DNA from: Rhodococcus rhodnii NBRC 100604
GTDB taxonomy: Bacteria > Actinomycetota > Actinomycetes > Mycobacteriales > Mycobacteriaceae
Direction of reading: 5' to 3'
Assembly (NCBI RefSeq): GCF_001894925.1
Contig: NZ_BCXD01000015.1
Span: forward strand, 58,715 to 122,714
DNA length: 64,000 nt
The position numbers and the translations under genes were made by a program. Positions within the stretch are counted from its first letter, which is position 1. Each line of letters begins with the position of its first letter. This document shows positions 27,618-36,217 of this stretch, one piece after another. The notes under the pieces are model-generated. The model saw only the letters and a list, made by a program, of their open reading frames with translations, did no database searches and was not told where the DNA came from.

Positions 27618-28856
27618 TCACACCAGATTGTCTTCGACCGGCAGCCCGAACACACCCCGGCCGTAGAGCGCGAGCGCCCGTGGGACCTCGTTCGCGACGT
27701 GAACACCGCCGGCGTGCGCATCGCGCCACGCACGCTCGATCGGATTCCCACGCCCGAGCGAGGACCCGCCCGCCGTCGTGAACAGCGTGTCGATCGCCTC
27801 GAGCGCCCGTTCCGTCGCAAGGACCTGGTCACGTCGCAGCCGCAGCCGCATTTCCATCGGGATGGGTCGATCGGCGGTCGCGCACTCCCACATCGCCGTG
27901 ATGTTGTGCTCGAGTTGCAGGCGAGCGGCGTCGATGGACGACGACGCGCGCGCGAGCGCCACCTGAGCGAACGGGTCCTCCGCGAATCGGCCGCCGCCGA
28001 GGCTGAGTCTCGTCCGGTCGCGCATCGCCGCGACGTAGCGCTCGTAGCAGCCGGCGACAGTGCCGACGATCGGCATCGCGACGGCCGTCGTGAACATCGC
28101 GGCGAACGGAATCCGGTACAGCGGGCCGGGATTGAGCCGGTGGCCCGGCACCGACAGCCGCGCCACGTCGTAGTTGCGCAGCATCCGGTGCGCCGGCACG
28201 TGCGCTCCCGCGACGACGATCTCGTTGCTCGCCGTCCCACGCATGCCCACGGTGTCCCACACGTCGTTGACGGTGTAGTCGGCCGCGGGAACGAGCACCG
28301 TCACGAAGTCGACCGCACGTCCGTCGTCCGCGACCAGTTTGGCGCCGAGCAGCGCCCATCCCGCGTAGTCGCAGCCGGAGGCGAACATCCAGCGCCCGTC
28401 GAGGACGTATCCGTCGGCGGTGGGCGTCAGCGTGCCGACGGGCGAGTACGACGAGCAGATCCGCGCCGCGGGCTCGGCCCACACCTCGTGCTGCGCCTCG
28501 GGCGCGAACAGGGCGACGTGCCACGGGTGCACGCCGAGGATCGACGCGACCCAGCCTGTCGACGCGCACGCCGCCGACAGTTCGCGCACCACCTCGTAGA
28601 ACTGCATCGGCGTCGTCTCGAGCCCGCCGAACCGCGCGGGCTGCAGCATCCGGAACACGTAGGCGCGGTCGAGCGCGTCGATCGTCGCCGTGGAGATCCG
28701 CCTGGTCTCGTCGACGCTCTGGGCGCGTTCCGCGACGTCCGGGACCATCTCGCGCACCGCATCCCGCACCGATGCGGCGTCGCGACTGCTCGCCGCCGAG
28801 CGCCGACGCGCGCGTCTCGGCGTGGAGGTGGCCTCGGCCGGACGGACGGAGGACAT
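27618..28856 (-). CDS. HsaA-like flavin-dependent monooxygenase (second copy)
   Basis: 412-residue acyl-CoA-dehydrogenase-fold monooxygenase. It resembles HsaA, the FADH2-dependent hydroxylase of 3-HSA, and the hsaA gene at 32288. Shared features are the N-terminal RISTATIDALDRAYVFRMLQP, ASTGWVASILGVHPWH and LDGRWMFASGCDYAGWALLG. The C-terminal part carries GGSSLGRGNPIERAWRDAHA. ATG 28856 follows AAGGGAG. It is divergent from kshA. An extended basic N-terminus (about 30 residues) is not seen in the other copy. It may act on a ring variant, for example a bile-acid-derived phenol. Confidence 0.82.
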   Translation of the reverse strand: MSSVRPAEATSTPRRARRRSAASSRDAASVRDAVREMVPDVAERAQSVDETRRISTATIDALDRAYVFRMLQPARFGGLETTPMQFYEVVRELSAACASTGWVASILGVHPWHVALFAPEAQHEVWAEPAARICSSYSPVGTLTPTADGYVLDGRWMFASGCDYAGWALLGAKLVADDGRAVDFVTVLVPAADYTVNDVWDTVGMRGTASNEIVVAGAHVPAHRMLRNYDVARLSVPGHRLNPGPLYRIPFAAMFTTAVAMPIVGTVAGCYERYVAAMRDRTRLSLGGGRFAEDPFAQVALARASSSIDAARLQLEHNITAMWECATADRPIPMEMRLRLRRDQVLATERALEAIDTLFTTAGGSSLGRGNPIERAWRDAHAGGVHVANEVPRALALYGRGVFGLPVEDNLV

Positions 28857-29021
28857 CGGCGTCTCCCTTCGCTCGCGGGCGGTTCGACCACGACGATCGC
28901 CGACGACGCGCGCACACGCATCCGGCTGTCTCGGACACCGGGAACGCGGCAGCCCGCCGGAGCCCGCCTGCCTACGTTCGACCGTATCCGGTGAGAGACC
29001 CCGGTGAGAGAGGAGACCCCC
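28857..29021 (+). promoter_or_regulatory. Divergent promoter region of the HsaA-like gene and kshA
   Basis: 165-bp gap. CCTACGTTCG at 28971-28980 lies 41 bases before the kshA start and recurs at 34512-34521, 50 bases before hsaB. It could be a common core promoter or activator site. A short repeat, GGTGAGAGACCCC-like, precedes the ribosome site AGAGGAG of kshA. Confidence 0.4.
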
Positions 29022-30191
29022 GTGACCGCACCACAGCAGCCCGGCGACGCCGTGCGCGAGATCGAGTCGGGCACCCCGCCGACGAGGTTCGCGCGAGGAT
29101 GGCACTGCATCGGCCTGGCGAAGGACTTCGCCGACGGCGAGCCGCACGCACTCGAGGCGTTCGGGACCAAGCTGGTCGTGTTCGCCGATTCGCAGGGCGA
29201 ACTGCACGTGCTCGACGCGTTCTGCCGTCACATGGGCGGCGACCTCAGCAAGGGCACGATCAAGGGCGACGCGGTCGCGTGCCCGTTCCACGACTGGCGC
29301 TGGTCCGGCAACGGCCGGTGCACGGACATCCCCTACGCACGGCGGGTTCCGCCGCTGGCCCGTACCCGGACCTGGCACACGCTGCAGCAGGACGGCATGG
29401 TGTTCGTGTGGCACGACCCCGAGGGCAATCCGCCGAACGTGGACGTGCCGCGGATCGCAGGCGCGACCGACCCCGAGTGGACCGACTGGGTCTGGTACCA
29501 GACGACCGTCGACACGAACTGCCGTGAGGTCGTCGACAACGTCGTGGACATGGCGCACTTCTTCTACGTGCACTACTCGTTCCCGACGTACTTCAAGAAC
29601 GTCTTCGAGGGTCACGTCGCGACGCAGTTCATGAACGGCCAGGCCCGTCAGGACACCCGGCCGCAGGCGTCGGGACAGCCGGTGATGCTCGGGAGCCGTT
29701 CCGAAGCATCGTATTTCGGCCCGTCGTTCATGGTCGACGACCTGAAGTACGAATACGAGCACTACACGATCGACTCGGTTCTCATCAACTGCCACTATCC
29801 CGTCGACGCGAATCGCTTCGTGCTGCAGTACGGCATCATCGTGCGCAAGTCCGAGCAGCTGCCGGCCGACGCCGCGGACGTGACGGCGAAGAAGTTCGGC
29901 GACTTCATCGCGAAGGGCTTCGAGCAGGACATCGAGATCTGGAAGAACAAGACGCGCATCGAGAATCCGCTGCTGTGCGAGGAGGACGGCCCCGTCTATC
30001 AGCTGCGCCGCTGGTACGAGCAGTTCTACGTCGACGTCGCCGATGTCACCGCGGAGATGACCGACCGCTTCGAGTTCGAACTCGACACGACCCGCGCCGT
30101 CGCGTCGTGGCAGGACGAGGTGGCCGCGAATCTCGCCGCCCGCGAGTCCGATACGCGGGAGCCCGGCGATGCAGCCGCTGCAGTGCGCTGA
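29022..30191 (+). CDS. kshA: 3-ketosteroid 9-alpha-hydroxylase oxygenase KshA
   Basis: Rieske non-haem iron oxygenase of 389 residues that hydroxylates C9 of androstadienedione-type steroids and so opens ring B. The Rieske ligands are C68 and H70 (CRHMGG) and C87 and H90 (CPFHDW). The mononuclear iron site includes H179 and H184 in DNVVDMAHFFYVH. The GTG at 29022 was chosen over the one at 29004 because AGAGGAG sits at the right distance. Electrons should come from KshB (2913-3962). The small ORF at 30169 overlaps its 3' end. Confidence 0.93.
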   Translation: MTAPQQPGDAVREIESGTPPTRFARGWHCIGLAKDFADGEPHALEAFGTKLVVFADSQGELHVLDAFCRHMGGDLSKGTIKGDAVACPFHDWRWSGNGRCTDIPYARRVPPLARTRTWHTLQQDGMVFVWHDPEGNPPNVDVPRIAGATDPEWTDWVWYQTTVDTNCREVVDNVVDMAHFFYVHYSFPTYFKNVFEGHVATQFMNGQARQDTRPQASGQPVMLGSRSEASYFGPSFMVDDLKYEYEHYTIDSVLINCHYPVDANRFVLQYGIIVRKSEQLPADAADVTAKKFGDFIAKGFEQDIEIWKNKTRIENPLLCEEDGPVYQLRRWYEQFYVDVADVTAEMTDRFEFELDTTRAVASWQDEVAANLAARESDTREPGDAAAAVR

Positions 30192-30420
30192 CTGCGGCGC
30201 GTGCGTGAGCGTCGGCAAGAACAGCTGGGAGCACACCGCCGTGCAGTGGACGGAGCAGGCGCGGCGCGTGTGCCCCGAGCTCGCCGAGCGCACCGCGCGC
30301 CGTCCCGACGCACCACATCCCGGCTGCCGGACCCTCTCCGAGGCCATCACGCGCGCGGCGCAGGAGGGGGCGATCCCGATCAGCGACACCGATCCGGTGC
30401 CGCGGCCGATGGTCGTGTGA
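30169..30420 (+). CDS. Small cysteine-containing protein overlapping kshA
   Basis: 83-residue protein starting MQPLQCADCGACVSVGKNSW, with a CxxCxxC-like N-terminus and HTAVQWTEQARRVCPEL, then a second region with PHPGCRTLSEAI. The ATG lies 23 bp inside the end of kshA, so translation is probably coupled. The cysteine spacing suggests a metal site, but a ferredoxin with four regular ligands is not evident. A role beside the Rieske oxygenase, in assembly or electron supply, is speculation from position alone. Confidence 0.72.
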   Translation: MQPLQCADCGACVSVGKNSWEHTAVQWTEQARRVCPELAERTARRPDAPHPGCRTLSEAITRAAQEGAIPISDTDPVPRPMVV

Positions 30421-30469
30421 ACAGACCTGCCACCCAGCACCACTACGTGTACATGCCGAGGAGACAGAC

Positions 30470-31258
30470 ATGATCGATACCGACCGATACGGGCCGTGGG
30501 CAGTCGTCGCCGGTGGTTCGGAGGGCGTGGGCGCCGCCTTCGCGACCGAACTCGCCGCCGCCGGAACGAACCTCGTTCTCATCGCACGCAAACCGGAACC
30601 ACTGCAGGAGACGGCGCGGCAGGCGCGGGAACTGGGCGCCGAGGTGCGTACGCTCGCGCTCGACCTGCTCGCCGCCGACGCGGTCGATCGCATCGCGCGC
30701 GAGACCGCCGACATCGAGGTCGGGCTGCTCGTCTACAACGCCGGCGCCAACAGTTACGGCAGCGAGTTCGCGACCGGCGAGCTCGACCGGCTGCGCGCCG
30801 TCGTCGATCTCAACATCACGCGGCAACTCGATCTCGTTCACCTGTTCGCACCCGCGATGCGGGAACGTGGCCGCGGCGGAATCGTTCTCGTCGGCTCGAT
30901 GTCCGGGTACATGGGCGCCCCGAACCAGAGCGTGTACTCGGCGTCGAAGGCGTTCACCAACGTCTTCGCCGAAAGCCTGTGGGTCGAACTCGAACCGCAC
31001 GGTGTCGACGTCCTCGACCTCGTCCTCGGCGTGACGCGGACCCCCGCGATGCAGCGGGCGGGCCTCGACTTCGACATCCCGGGGATGCTCGTCGCCGAAC
31101 CCGTCGACGTCGCGCGCGAGGGGCTAGCGCACCTGACCGACGGGCCCGTGTGGATCGCGGGCGGAAACTACGCGGCCGTCCGCAAGCGGGCCGAGTTCCC
31201 CCGCACCGACCGCGTCCGCGCCGCCGCCGAGGGAATGCGCGCGCTCATGCGCCGCTGA
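30470..31258 (+). CDS. SDR-family oxidoreductase
   Basis: 262-residue short-chain dehydrogenase. The glycine motif GGSEGVG is near residue 15, YNAGAN near 88, and the catalytic pair YSASK near 154. It resembles the ketoreductase-type SDRs with a membrane-leaning substrate site (17-beta-HSD12-like style). It follows kshA and the small Cys ORF with a 49-bp gap and GGAGACAGAC before ATG, and ends at a strong terminator. A ketosteroid substrate is likely from context. Confidence 0.84.
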   Translation: MIDTDRYGPWAVVAGGSEGVGAAFATELAAAGTNLVLIARKPEPLQETARQARELGAEVRTLALDLLAADAVDRIARETADIEVGLLVYNAGANSYGSEFATGELDRLRAVVDLNITRQLDLVHLFAPAMRERGRGGIVLVGSMSGYMGAPNQSVYSASKAFTNVFAESLWVELEPHGVDVLDLVLGVTRTPAMQRAGLDFDIPGMLVAEPVDVAREGLAHLTDGPVWIAGGNYAAVRKRAEFPRTDRVRAAAEGMRALMRR

Positions 31259-31292
31259 CCCCACGAGTCGCGACAGCGACGCCACGCACGAC

Positions 31293-31323
31293 AGCGGCCC
31301 TGCACGATGTGTGCAGGGCCGCT
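31293..31323. terminator. Bidirectional terminator between the SDR and hsaC
   Basis: Perfect 13-bp stem, AGCGGCCCTGCAC at 31293-31305 and its complement at 31311-31323, with a 5-base loop GATGT. It is placed between convergent genes. No T-tract, as usual in high-GC actinobacteria. Confidence 0.88.
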
Positions 31324-31334
31324 GCCGCGATGCG

Positions 31335-32249
31335 CTACGGCGCGAAGGCCGCCAGCGGCTCCGATGCGGACCAGTCGTGGCCCCAGTAGCTGTCGGCGGT
31401 GATCTCCTCGGCGCTGTAACTGTTCTCGTCGACGAGCATTCCCTCGGTGCCGAACTCGAGGTCCCAGCCGCCGGGCGCACGCACGTAGAACGACACCATC
31501 TTGTCGTTCGTGTGCCGGCCGAGGGTCGACGAGATCGTGAAGCCGAGCTTCCCGAGACGATCGAGCGCCTGCCCGACAGCGTCGAGGGTGTCGACCTCGG
31601 TCATGAGGTGAACGAGCCCCGGCTTGTCGGTCGGCGGTGCGGGACACAGCGCGAGGCTGTGATGACGCTGGTTGACGCCGAGGAAACGCACGCGCGCTGC
31701 GGGTCCCGGCGCCGACGGATCCCCGACGCGGATCGCGCCGCGCGGAAGGAAGCCGAGGGTGTCGGTGTAGAACGTGTAGGCCTCGTCGAACGCCGTCGCC
31801 GGCAACACGACGTGGCCGAGTCCCTGCCCGCCCGTGACCCATCGGCCACCGAACGGCGTGACGACGGGCGAGTGGTCGAGCACCGGCCCGAAGAACACCT
31901 CGAGGCGCGTTCCCGCGGGATCGTCGAACGCGATCACGGCCTCGGCGTCACGTTCCCGCGACTGCGCATCCGTGAGCACCTCGACGGCCGTGCCCGCCTT
32001 CTCGACGGCCTCCTGGACGCGCGCGAGTGCGTAGTGATCGCGCACCTCCCAGCCCACGGCGAGCGCACGATCCTCCGCGCCCGGCAGCACCTGGAGGCGC
32101 GAACGGCGTTCGTCCACACGCAGATACAGCCCGTCGGGCGCGGAGCCGGTGCCCTCCGCCATGCCGAGACCGTCGACGACGAGTTCTCGCCATCGCGGCA
32201 CATCGGTGGACTGCACGCGCAGATACCCGAGACTGTGGATGTCGGTCAT
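31335..32249 (-). CDS. hsaC: Extradiol dioxygenase HsaC
   Basis: Iron(II)-dependent extradiol dioxygenase of 304 residues that cleaves the catechol 3,4-DHSA (meta-cleavage of steroid ring A). It has two VOC modules. The metal ligands are in GLGHVVL (His), NQRHHSLAL (His) and WDLEFGTEG (Glu). It starts MTDIHSLGYLRVQS at 32249 behind GAGAGGAC. It lies 38 bp downstream of hsaA in the hsaD-hsaA-hsaC operon, whose canonical order is hsaADC(B). Confidence 0.93.
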   Translation of the reverse strand: MTDIHSLGYLRVQSTDVPRWRELVVDGLGMAEGTGSAPDGLYLRVDERRSRLQVLPGAEDRALAVGWEVRDHYALARVQEAVEKAGTAVEVLTDAQSRERDAEAVIAFDDPAGTRLEVFFGPVLDHSPVVTPFGGRWVTGGQGLGHVVLPATAFDEAYTFYTDTLGFLPRGAIRVGDPSAPGPAARVRFLGVNQRHHSLALCPAPPTDKPGLVHLMTEVDTLDAVGQALDRLGKLGFTISSTLGRHTNDKMVSFYVRAPGGWDLEFGTEGMLVDENSYSAEEITADSYWGHDWSASEPLAAFAP

Positions 32250-32287
32250 GCTGTCCTCTCTCGTTTCGTGGCCGGATCGTCCGGGGC

Positions 32288-33484
32288 TCAGATCATGGCG
32301 CGGTGAACACCCTGCGGTTCGCCGCCCATCTGAGTCAGGGCCGAGGCGTGGAAGATCGATCCGGGGACGTGGATCGCATGCTGGAGCCCGGCGTGCGCGT
32401 CGCGCCAGAACCGCTGCAACGGCGTCGCCAACTGCAGTGCGCCGCCGCCCGATCGCGCGAAGATCTCGTCGACGGCACGCACCGCTCGCCACGCCGCGGC
32501 GGTCTGCGTCCGGCGGCCGACCGCACGCTGCTCGAACGTGACCTCCTGCCCCTTCTCCGTCATGTCCCAGAACCTGTCGACGGTGTCGAGGATCGCCGCC
32601 CGCGACGCCGCGATCTCCGCGGCCGCGTCACCGATCGCGAACATCACGTACGGGTCGTCCTTGATCGGCAGGCCGTAGACCGTGACCCGTTCGCGCTGCG
32701 CGGCGATGTTGCAGGCGAGCGCACCTTCTGCGATGCCGATGAGCGACGACGTGATGCCGAGCGGGAAGATGCACGAGAACGGGAAGTGGTAGAGCGTCTC
32801 GTCGCGGCCGGCCTCCTTCGGAGCGCGTCCGTCCTGCACCTTGTCGGCGGCGATCGTCCGGTAGTCGGGGATGAACGCGTCGCGGACGATCAGGTCCTTC
32901 GACCCGGTCCCCCGCAGCCCCACCACGTTCCAGCTCTCGGCGTCGATCTCGTAGTCCGAGCGCGGCAGCACGACGTGCAGCGCCTGCGGCGGGCTGAGCG
33001 GCTTTCCGTCGCTGTCGCCGATCGCGGCACCGATCATCACCCAGCCGCAGTGGTCGGTTCCGGACGAGAACGACCAGCGCCCGTTGAGGATGTAGCCACC
33101 GTCGACGGGACGCGCCACACCCATCGGTGCGTACGGCGACGCCATCCACATCTCGGGGTCCTCGCCCCAGACCTCTTCCTGCGCACGCGGATCGAAGAAC
33201 GCCAGCTCCCACGGGTGCACGCCGACGATGCCCGAGACCCAGCCCGTCGCGCCGTCGAGCGCACCGATCGCCATGACGGTCTCGGCGAACTCACGCGGGT
33301 GCGCCTCCTGGCCGCCGTACTCCTTCGGCTGGAACATCCGCATGACGCCGGCCTCGCGCAGCCGCTTCGCGGACGTGTCGCTCAGCCGCATCAGACGGTC
33401 GCCCTCGACGCCTTCCGCCCGCAGCTCGTCGGCGTACTGTTCGATCCGATTCAGTACCTCGCCGGGCTTCGCTACCTCACTCAT
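32288..33484 (-). CDS. hsaA: 3-HSA hydroxylase, oxygenase subunit HsaA
   Basis: 398-residue flavin-dependent monooxygenase of the acyl-CoA-dehydrogenase fold. With reduced flavin from HsaB it hydroxylates 3-HSA to 3,4-DHSA. Typical stretches are MRMFQPKEYGGQEAHPREFAE, GATGWVSGIVGVHPWELAFF and LNGRWSFSSGTDHCGWVMIG. The C-terminus has GGGALQLATPLQRFWRDAHA and HVPGSIFHASALTQMGGEP. It follows hsaD by 64 bp and precedes hsaC. Confidence 0.93.
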   Translation of the reverse strand: MSEVAKPGEVLNRIEQYADELRAEGVEGDRLMRLSDTSAKRLREAGVMRMFQPKEYGGQEAHPREFAETVMAIGALDGATGWVSGIVGVHPWELAFFDPRAQEEVWGEDPEMWMASPYAPMGVARPVDGGYILNGRWSFSSGTDHCGWVMIGAAIGDSDGKPLSPPQALHVVLPRSDYEIDAESWNVVGLRGTGSKDLIVRDAFIPDYRTIAADKVQDGRAPKEAGRDETLYHFPFSCIFPLGITSSLIGIAEGALACNIAAQRERVTVYGLPIKDDPYVMFAIGDAAAEIAASRAAILDTVDRFWDMTEKGQEVTFEQRAVGRRTQTAAAWRAVRAVDEIFARSGGGALQLATPLQRFWRDAHAGLQHAIHVPGSIFHASALTQMGGEPQGVHRAMI

Positions 33485-33529
33485 GGTGCAGTCCTCACTT
33501 CTGTTGTACGCGAATGTCGTCGGACCACG

Positions 33530-33548
33530 CCCCGCCGGCGTGGCGGGG
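33530..33548 (-). terminator. Short hairpin just after the hsaD stop
   Basis: CCCCGCC (33530-33536), loop GGCGT, GGCGGGG (33542-33548), directly after the hsaD stop codon and before hsaA. It could attenuate read-through or stabilise an mRNA end inside the hsaDAC operon. No T-tract. Confidence 0.4.
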
Positions 33549-34424
33549 TCATCGCGCGCCGGTGTCCTTGCGGCGCAGGAAGGCGAGGACGGCGCTATCG
33601 AACGCGGTCTTCTGCTCGATCATCGCCCAGTGCCCGCACTGCGGAAACACGTGCAGTTCGGCACGCGGGATCGTGCGCATCGGCAGCAACGACATGTCCA
33701 GCGGGCTGACGCGGTCGTCGCGTCCCCACGTGAGCAGCACCGGCGCGCTGATCTTGTGCATCCGCGCCCAGTAGGGCGTCGCGTCGGATTCCGCCTGCGC
33801 ACGCATCCCCGCCTCGAACGCCGCGCGGCTGTACATCCGACGGGCCGACTCGAGCGTTCCCGGCTCGGTCGCCTGCGTCCAGCGCTCCTCGATCAGTTCG
33901 TCGGTGACGAGCGCGGGGTCGTAGACCATCGAGTGCAGCCACGCGATCAGCCGCTCACGGGTCGGATCGTCGGTGAAGTCCATCAGCAGGTTGATGCCCT
34001 CGCCCGGGCCGGGGCTGAAGATGTTCTTGCCGATGCCGCCGATCGTGACGAGCTTGTTCACACGCTCGGGATGATCGATCGCCATGTTGATGCCGACCAT
34101 GCCGCCCATCGAGTTGCCGACGACCGCGACGTCCTGCAGGTCGAGTGCGTCGAGGAAGTCGACGGCCGCGCTCAGCGCATCGACCATCGGGTGCCCGCCG
34201 AAGTCGTCGCTCACGCCGAAGCCGGGGAACTCGAGCACGAGCGTGCGGAAGTGCTCGGCGAAGACACCGAGGTTGCCGCGGAAGTTGCGCCAGCCCGTCA
34301 CGCCGGGGCCCGAGCCGTGCAGCAACAACAGTGGTGGTCCGTCGCCGGCCTCGTGGTAGCGCAGCACCCCGCGCTCCGTCCGGACTTCCTTCAGCGTCGC
34401 CTCGTACGTCACGTCGATCGTCAT
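33549..34424 (-). CDS. hsaD: 4,9-DSHA hydrolase HsaD
   Basis: Alpha/beta hydrolase of 291 residues, the family length, that splits the meta-cleavage product 4,9-DSHA into HIP (steroid rings C/D) and a C5 dienoate. Oxyanion region LLLHGSGPGVTGW, nucleophile elbow GNSMGG (Ser105), acid Asp in GRDDRVSP and His in CGHWA are all present. ATG 34424 gives the usual N-terminus MTIDVTYEATL; a GTG three codons upstream is an alternative. Confidence 0.94.
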   Translation of the reverse strand: MTIDVTYEATLKEVRTERGVLRYHEAGDGPPLLLLHGSGPGVTGWRNFRGNLGVFAEHFRTLVLEFPGFGVSDDFGGHPMVDALSAAVDFLDALDLQDVAVVGNSMGGMVGINMAIDHPERVNKLVTIGGIGKNIFSPGPGEGINLLMDFTDDPTRERLIAWLHSMVYDPALVTDELIEERWTQATEPGTLESARRMYSRAAFEAGMRAQAESDATPYWARMHKISAPVLLTWGRDDRVSPLDMSLLPMRTIPRAELHVFPQCGHWAMIEQKTAFDSAVLAFLRRKDTGAR

Positions 34425-34532
34425 GGGTGCCACGCTGCCAACGGATCACGCCGCCCGGCAGCGTCGCTCCCGCCCAATGAGACGACCCGGTCCGCGGCGA
34501 CCGATCCGGCTCCTACGTTCGGGGGGCACGTT

Positions 34533-34570
34533 CGGCCTGCACTTCGACGAGCGGCCTGCACTTCGACGAG
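34533..34570 (+). repeat. Perfect 19-bp tandem duplication in the hsaB leader
   Basis: CGGCCTGCACTTCGACGAG occurs twice without a gap at 34533-34551 and 34552-34570, ending immediately before the likely hsaB ATG. It lengthens the 5' leader. Confidence 0.93.
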
Positions 34571-34571
34571 G

Positions 34572-35090
34572 ATGGGGAAGATTCCCGTGGTCACCACCGA
34601 GAGCACACACGCACCGACGCCCGAGGAGATGCGGCGGCTGATGGGCCGATTCGCGAGCGGCGTCACCATCGTGACGGCACTCGACGACGACGAGCCCGTC
34701 GGATTCGCGTGTCAGTCCTTCGCGTCGGTCTCGCTCGATCCCCCGCTCGTCCTGTTCTGCGCCGCGCATTCGAGCAGGTCCTGGCCCCGCATCCGGTCCG
34801 TCGGACGGTTCGCGATCAACGTGCTCGCGGAACCGCAGTCCGACGTGTGCGGCGCCTTCGGCACCCGCGACGGACGCAAGTTCGACGGCCTCGACTGGAA
34901 CGTCTCACCGTGGGGCACGCCGTCGCTGGACGGAGTGCTCATGCGCGTGCACGCCGAACTCCACGACGTCCACGTCGCGGGTGATCACGACGTCGTCGTG
35001 GGCCGCGTCCTCGGCCTCGAGTCCGGCGCCGCCGAGCGTCCGATGCTGTTCTACTGCGGCCGATTCGGGATCGAGACCCCCGAGGTCTGA
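34572..35090 (+). CDS. hsaB: Flavin reductase HsaB
   Basis: 172-residue NAD(P)H:flavin reductase that feeds reduced flavin to HsaA. The N-terminal MRRLMGRFASGVTIVTALDD and CQSFASVSLDPPLVLFCAA are diagnostic of the HpaC/HsaB family. GRFAINVLAEPQ and the C-terminal MLFYCGRFG complete the fold. It is divergent from hsaD-A-C, not in line as in M. tuberculosis. Start: ATG 34572 follows directly after the 19-bp duplication; GTG 34587 has a better-spaced GGGGAAG and would drop five residues. Confidence 0.9.
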   Translation: MGKIPVVTTESTHAPTPEEMRRLMGRFASGVTIVTALDDDEPVGFACQSFASVSLDPPLVLFCAAHSSRSWPRIRSVGRFAINVLAEPQSDVCGAFGTRDGRKFDGLDWNVSPWGTPSLDGVLMRVHAELHDVHVAGDHDVVVGRVLGLESGAAERPMLFYCGRFGIETPEV

Positions 35091-35110
35091 TCGCCTGCCG
35101 GGCGCGCGAG

Positions 35111-36034
35111 TCAGAGCCAGCCCGTCGGTGGCATCGAGAGCATCCGGTCGAGCGCCGGCGGCGTCCAGCTCGGGGGAACGGCGTCGGGCACCGCGCGCGT
35201 CCGCCGCCGCCCGGTCTCGGGGAACAGCGCCCCGGTGACGTCGCGCGCCGCTTCGGCGACGATCGGCGCGACGCGTTCGAGGTGGACCTCCTGCGTCCGC
35301 CCGGCCAGCGAGATCGACGCGACGGGGCCGTCGTGGCCGCGCACCGCGACCCCGACGCAGGACACGCCCCGCACGGCCTCGTCGCGTTCGAACGCGACGC
35401 CGTGGCGGCGGCGGATACGCCCGAGTTCCTGGTGGAGCAGGGACACGTCGCCGATGGTGCGTTCGGTGGCCCGGCGCGGGTACTCGTGCCGATAGAGATC
35501 GTCGACGGATTCCGGGTCGAGCCACGCGAGCAGCGCTTTGCCGCATGCCGTCGCGTGCGCGGGCACCCGGCCGCCGACGCGCGACGGCAGCGCCGCGGCC
35601 AGCTTGCCTCCGATCTTGTCGAGATACACCCCGTCGCCGCCGTCGAGCACCGAGAGATGGACGACGAGCCCGGTGCGCATGTGCAGTGTGTGGAGCACCG
35701 GTGCCGCGGCTTCGCGGATCCGCGCGTGGCCGTCCGGGTCCGCACCGAAGCCGAGCGAGCGACGGCCGAGGCAGTAGCCGAACGACGCGTGCTCGATCCA
35801 GTCGAGCTTCACGAGCTGATCGAGGATCCGGTGCACCGTCGAGCGCGGCAGTCCCGCTCTGCAGGACACCTCCTCCAGAGTGAGGCGCGTCGTCGGAGCA
35901 TCGAAGGAATCGAGAATCAGCGTCACTCGTTCGACCATCGACACGGGCGCGTCGCGGGGAGGCTGCGGGGCGGCGTCATCGGCTGTCGCACCGCGACTCT
36001 CGGGAACGGTTTGATCGACGTCGAGGACGGTCAT
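35111..36034 (-). CDS. IclR-family transcriptional regulator
   Basis: 307-residue regulator. The N-terminal winged helix has LTLEEVSCRAGLPRSTVHRI at about residues 51-70. The C-terminal effector domain has VHLSVLDGGDGVYLDKIGGK, HATACGKALLAWL and GVSCVGVAVRGHDGPVASIS. It is convergent with hsaB (20-bp gap) and divergent from an LLM oxidoreductase. It probably senses a ring-degradation intermediate and controls nearby genes. The AT-rich motif in its own promoter suggests autoregulation. Confidence 0.88.
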   Translation of the reverse strand: MTVLDVDQTVPESRGATADDAAPQPPRDAPVSMVERVTLILDSFDAPTTRLTLEEVSCRAGLPRSTVHRILDQLVKLDWIEHASFGYCLGRRSLGFGADPDGHARIREAAAPVLHTLHMRTGLVVHLSVLDGGDGVYLDKIGGKLAAALPSRVGGRVPAHATACGKALLAWLDPESVDDLYRHEYPRRATERTIGDVSLLHQELGRIRRRHGVAFERDEAVRGVSCVGVAVRGHDGPVASISLAGRTQEVHLERVAPIVAEAARDVTGALFPETGRRRTRAVPDAVPPSWTPPALDRMLSMPPTGWL

Positions 36035-36050
36035 CGGGAACCTCCTGCTC

Positions 36051-36074
36051 CGAAAATGAAATTGATTCTTTTCG
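36051..36074. promoter_or_regulatory. AT-rich dyad upstream of the IclR gene
   Basis: CGAAAA (36051-36056) and TTTTCG (36069-36074) flank TGAAATTGATTC. The core matches the motif before the thiolase operon at 26851-26872, with one different base in TGAAATTsATTCT. It sits 17 bp from the IclR start in the 183-bp divergent gap. Likely an operator. Confidence 0.5.
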
Positions 36075-36217
36075 TGACACTAGCCTCACCGTGCCGGATT
36101 TGTGAAGTAGATAACAGGAACGAATTCCGGCCATCGGGATCGCGGCGTCACAGATCGCCGGTACCGGGTTAGACACGAGCGGAACGCACACACCGACAGA
36201 AGGGCACGGACGCGAAC

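Noticed and set aside
27618..30443. 941-codon open frame on the minus strand running from the HsaA-like gene through kshA
   Set aside because: Only the part 27618-28856 shows family sequence. The rest is antisense to the well-supported Rieske gene kshA and has biased composition.
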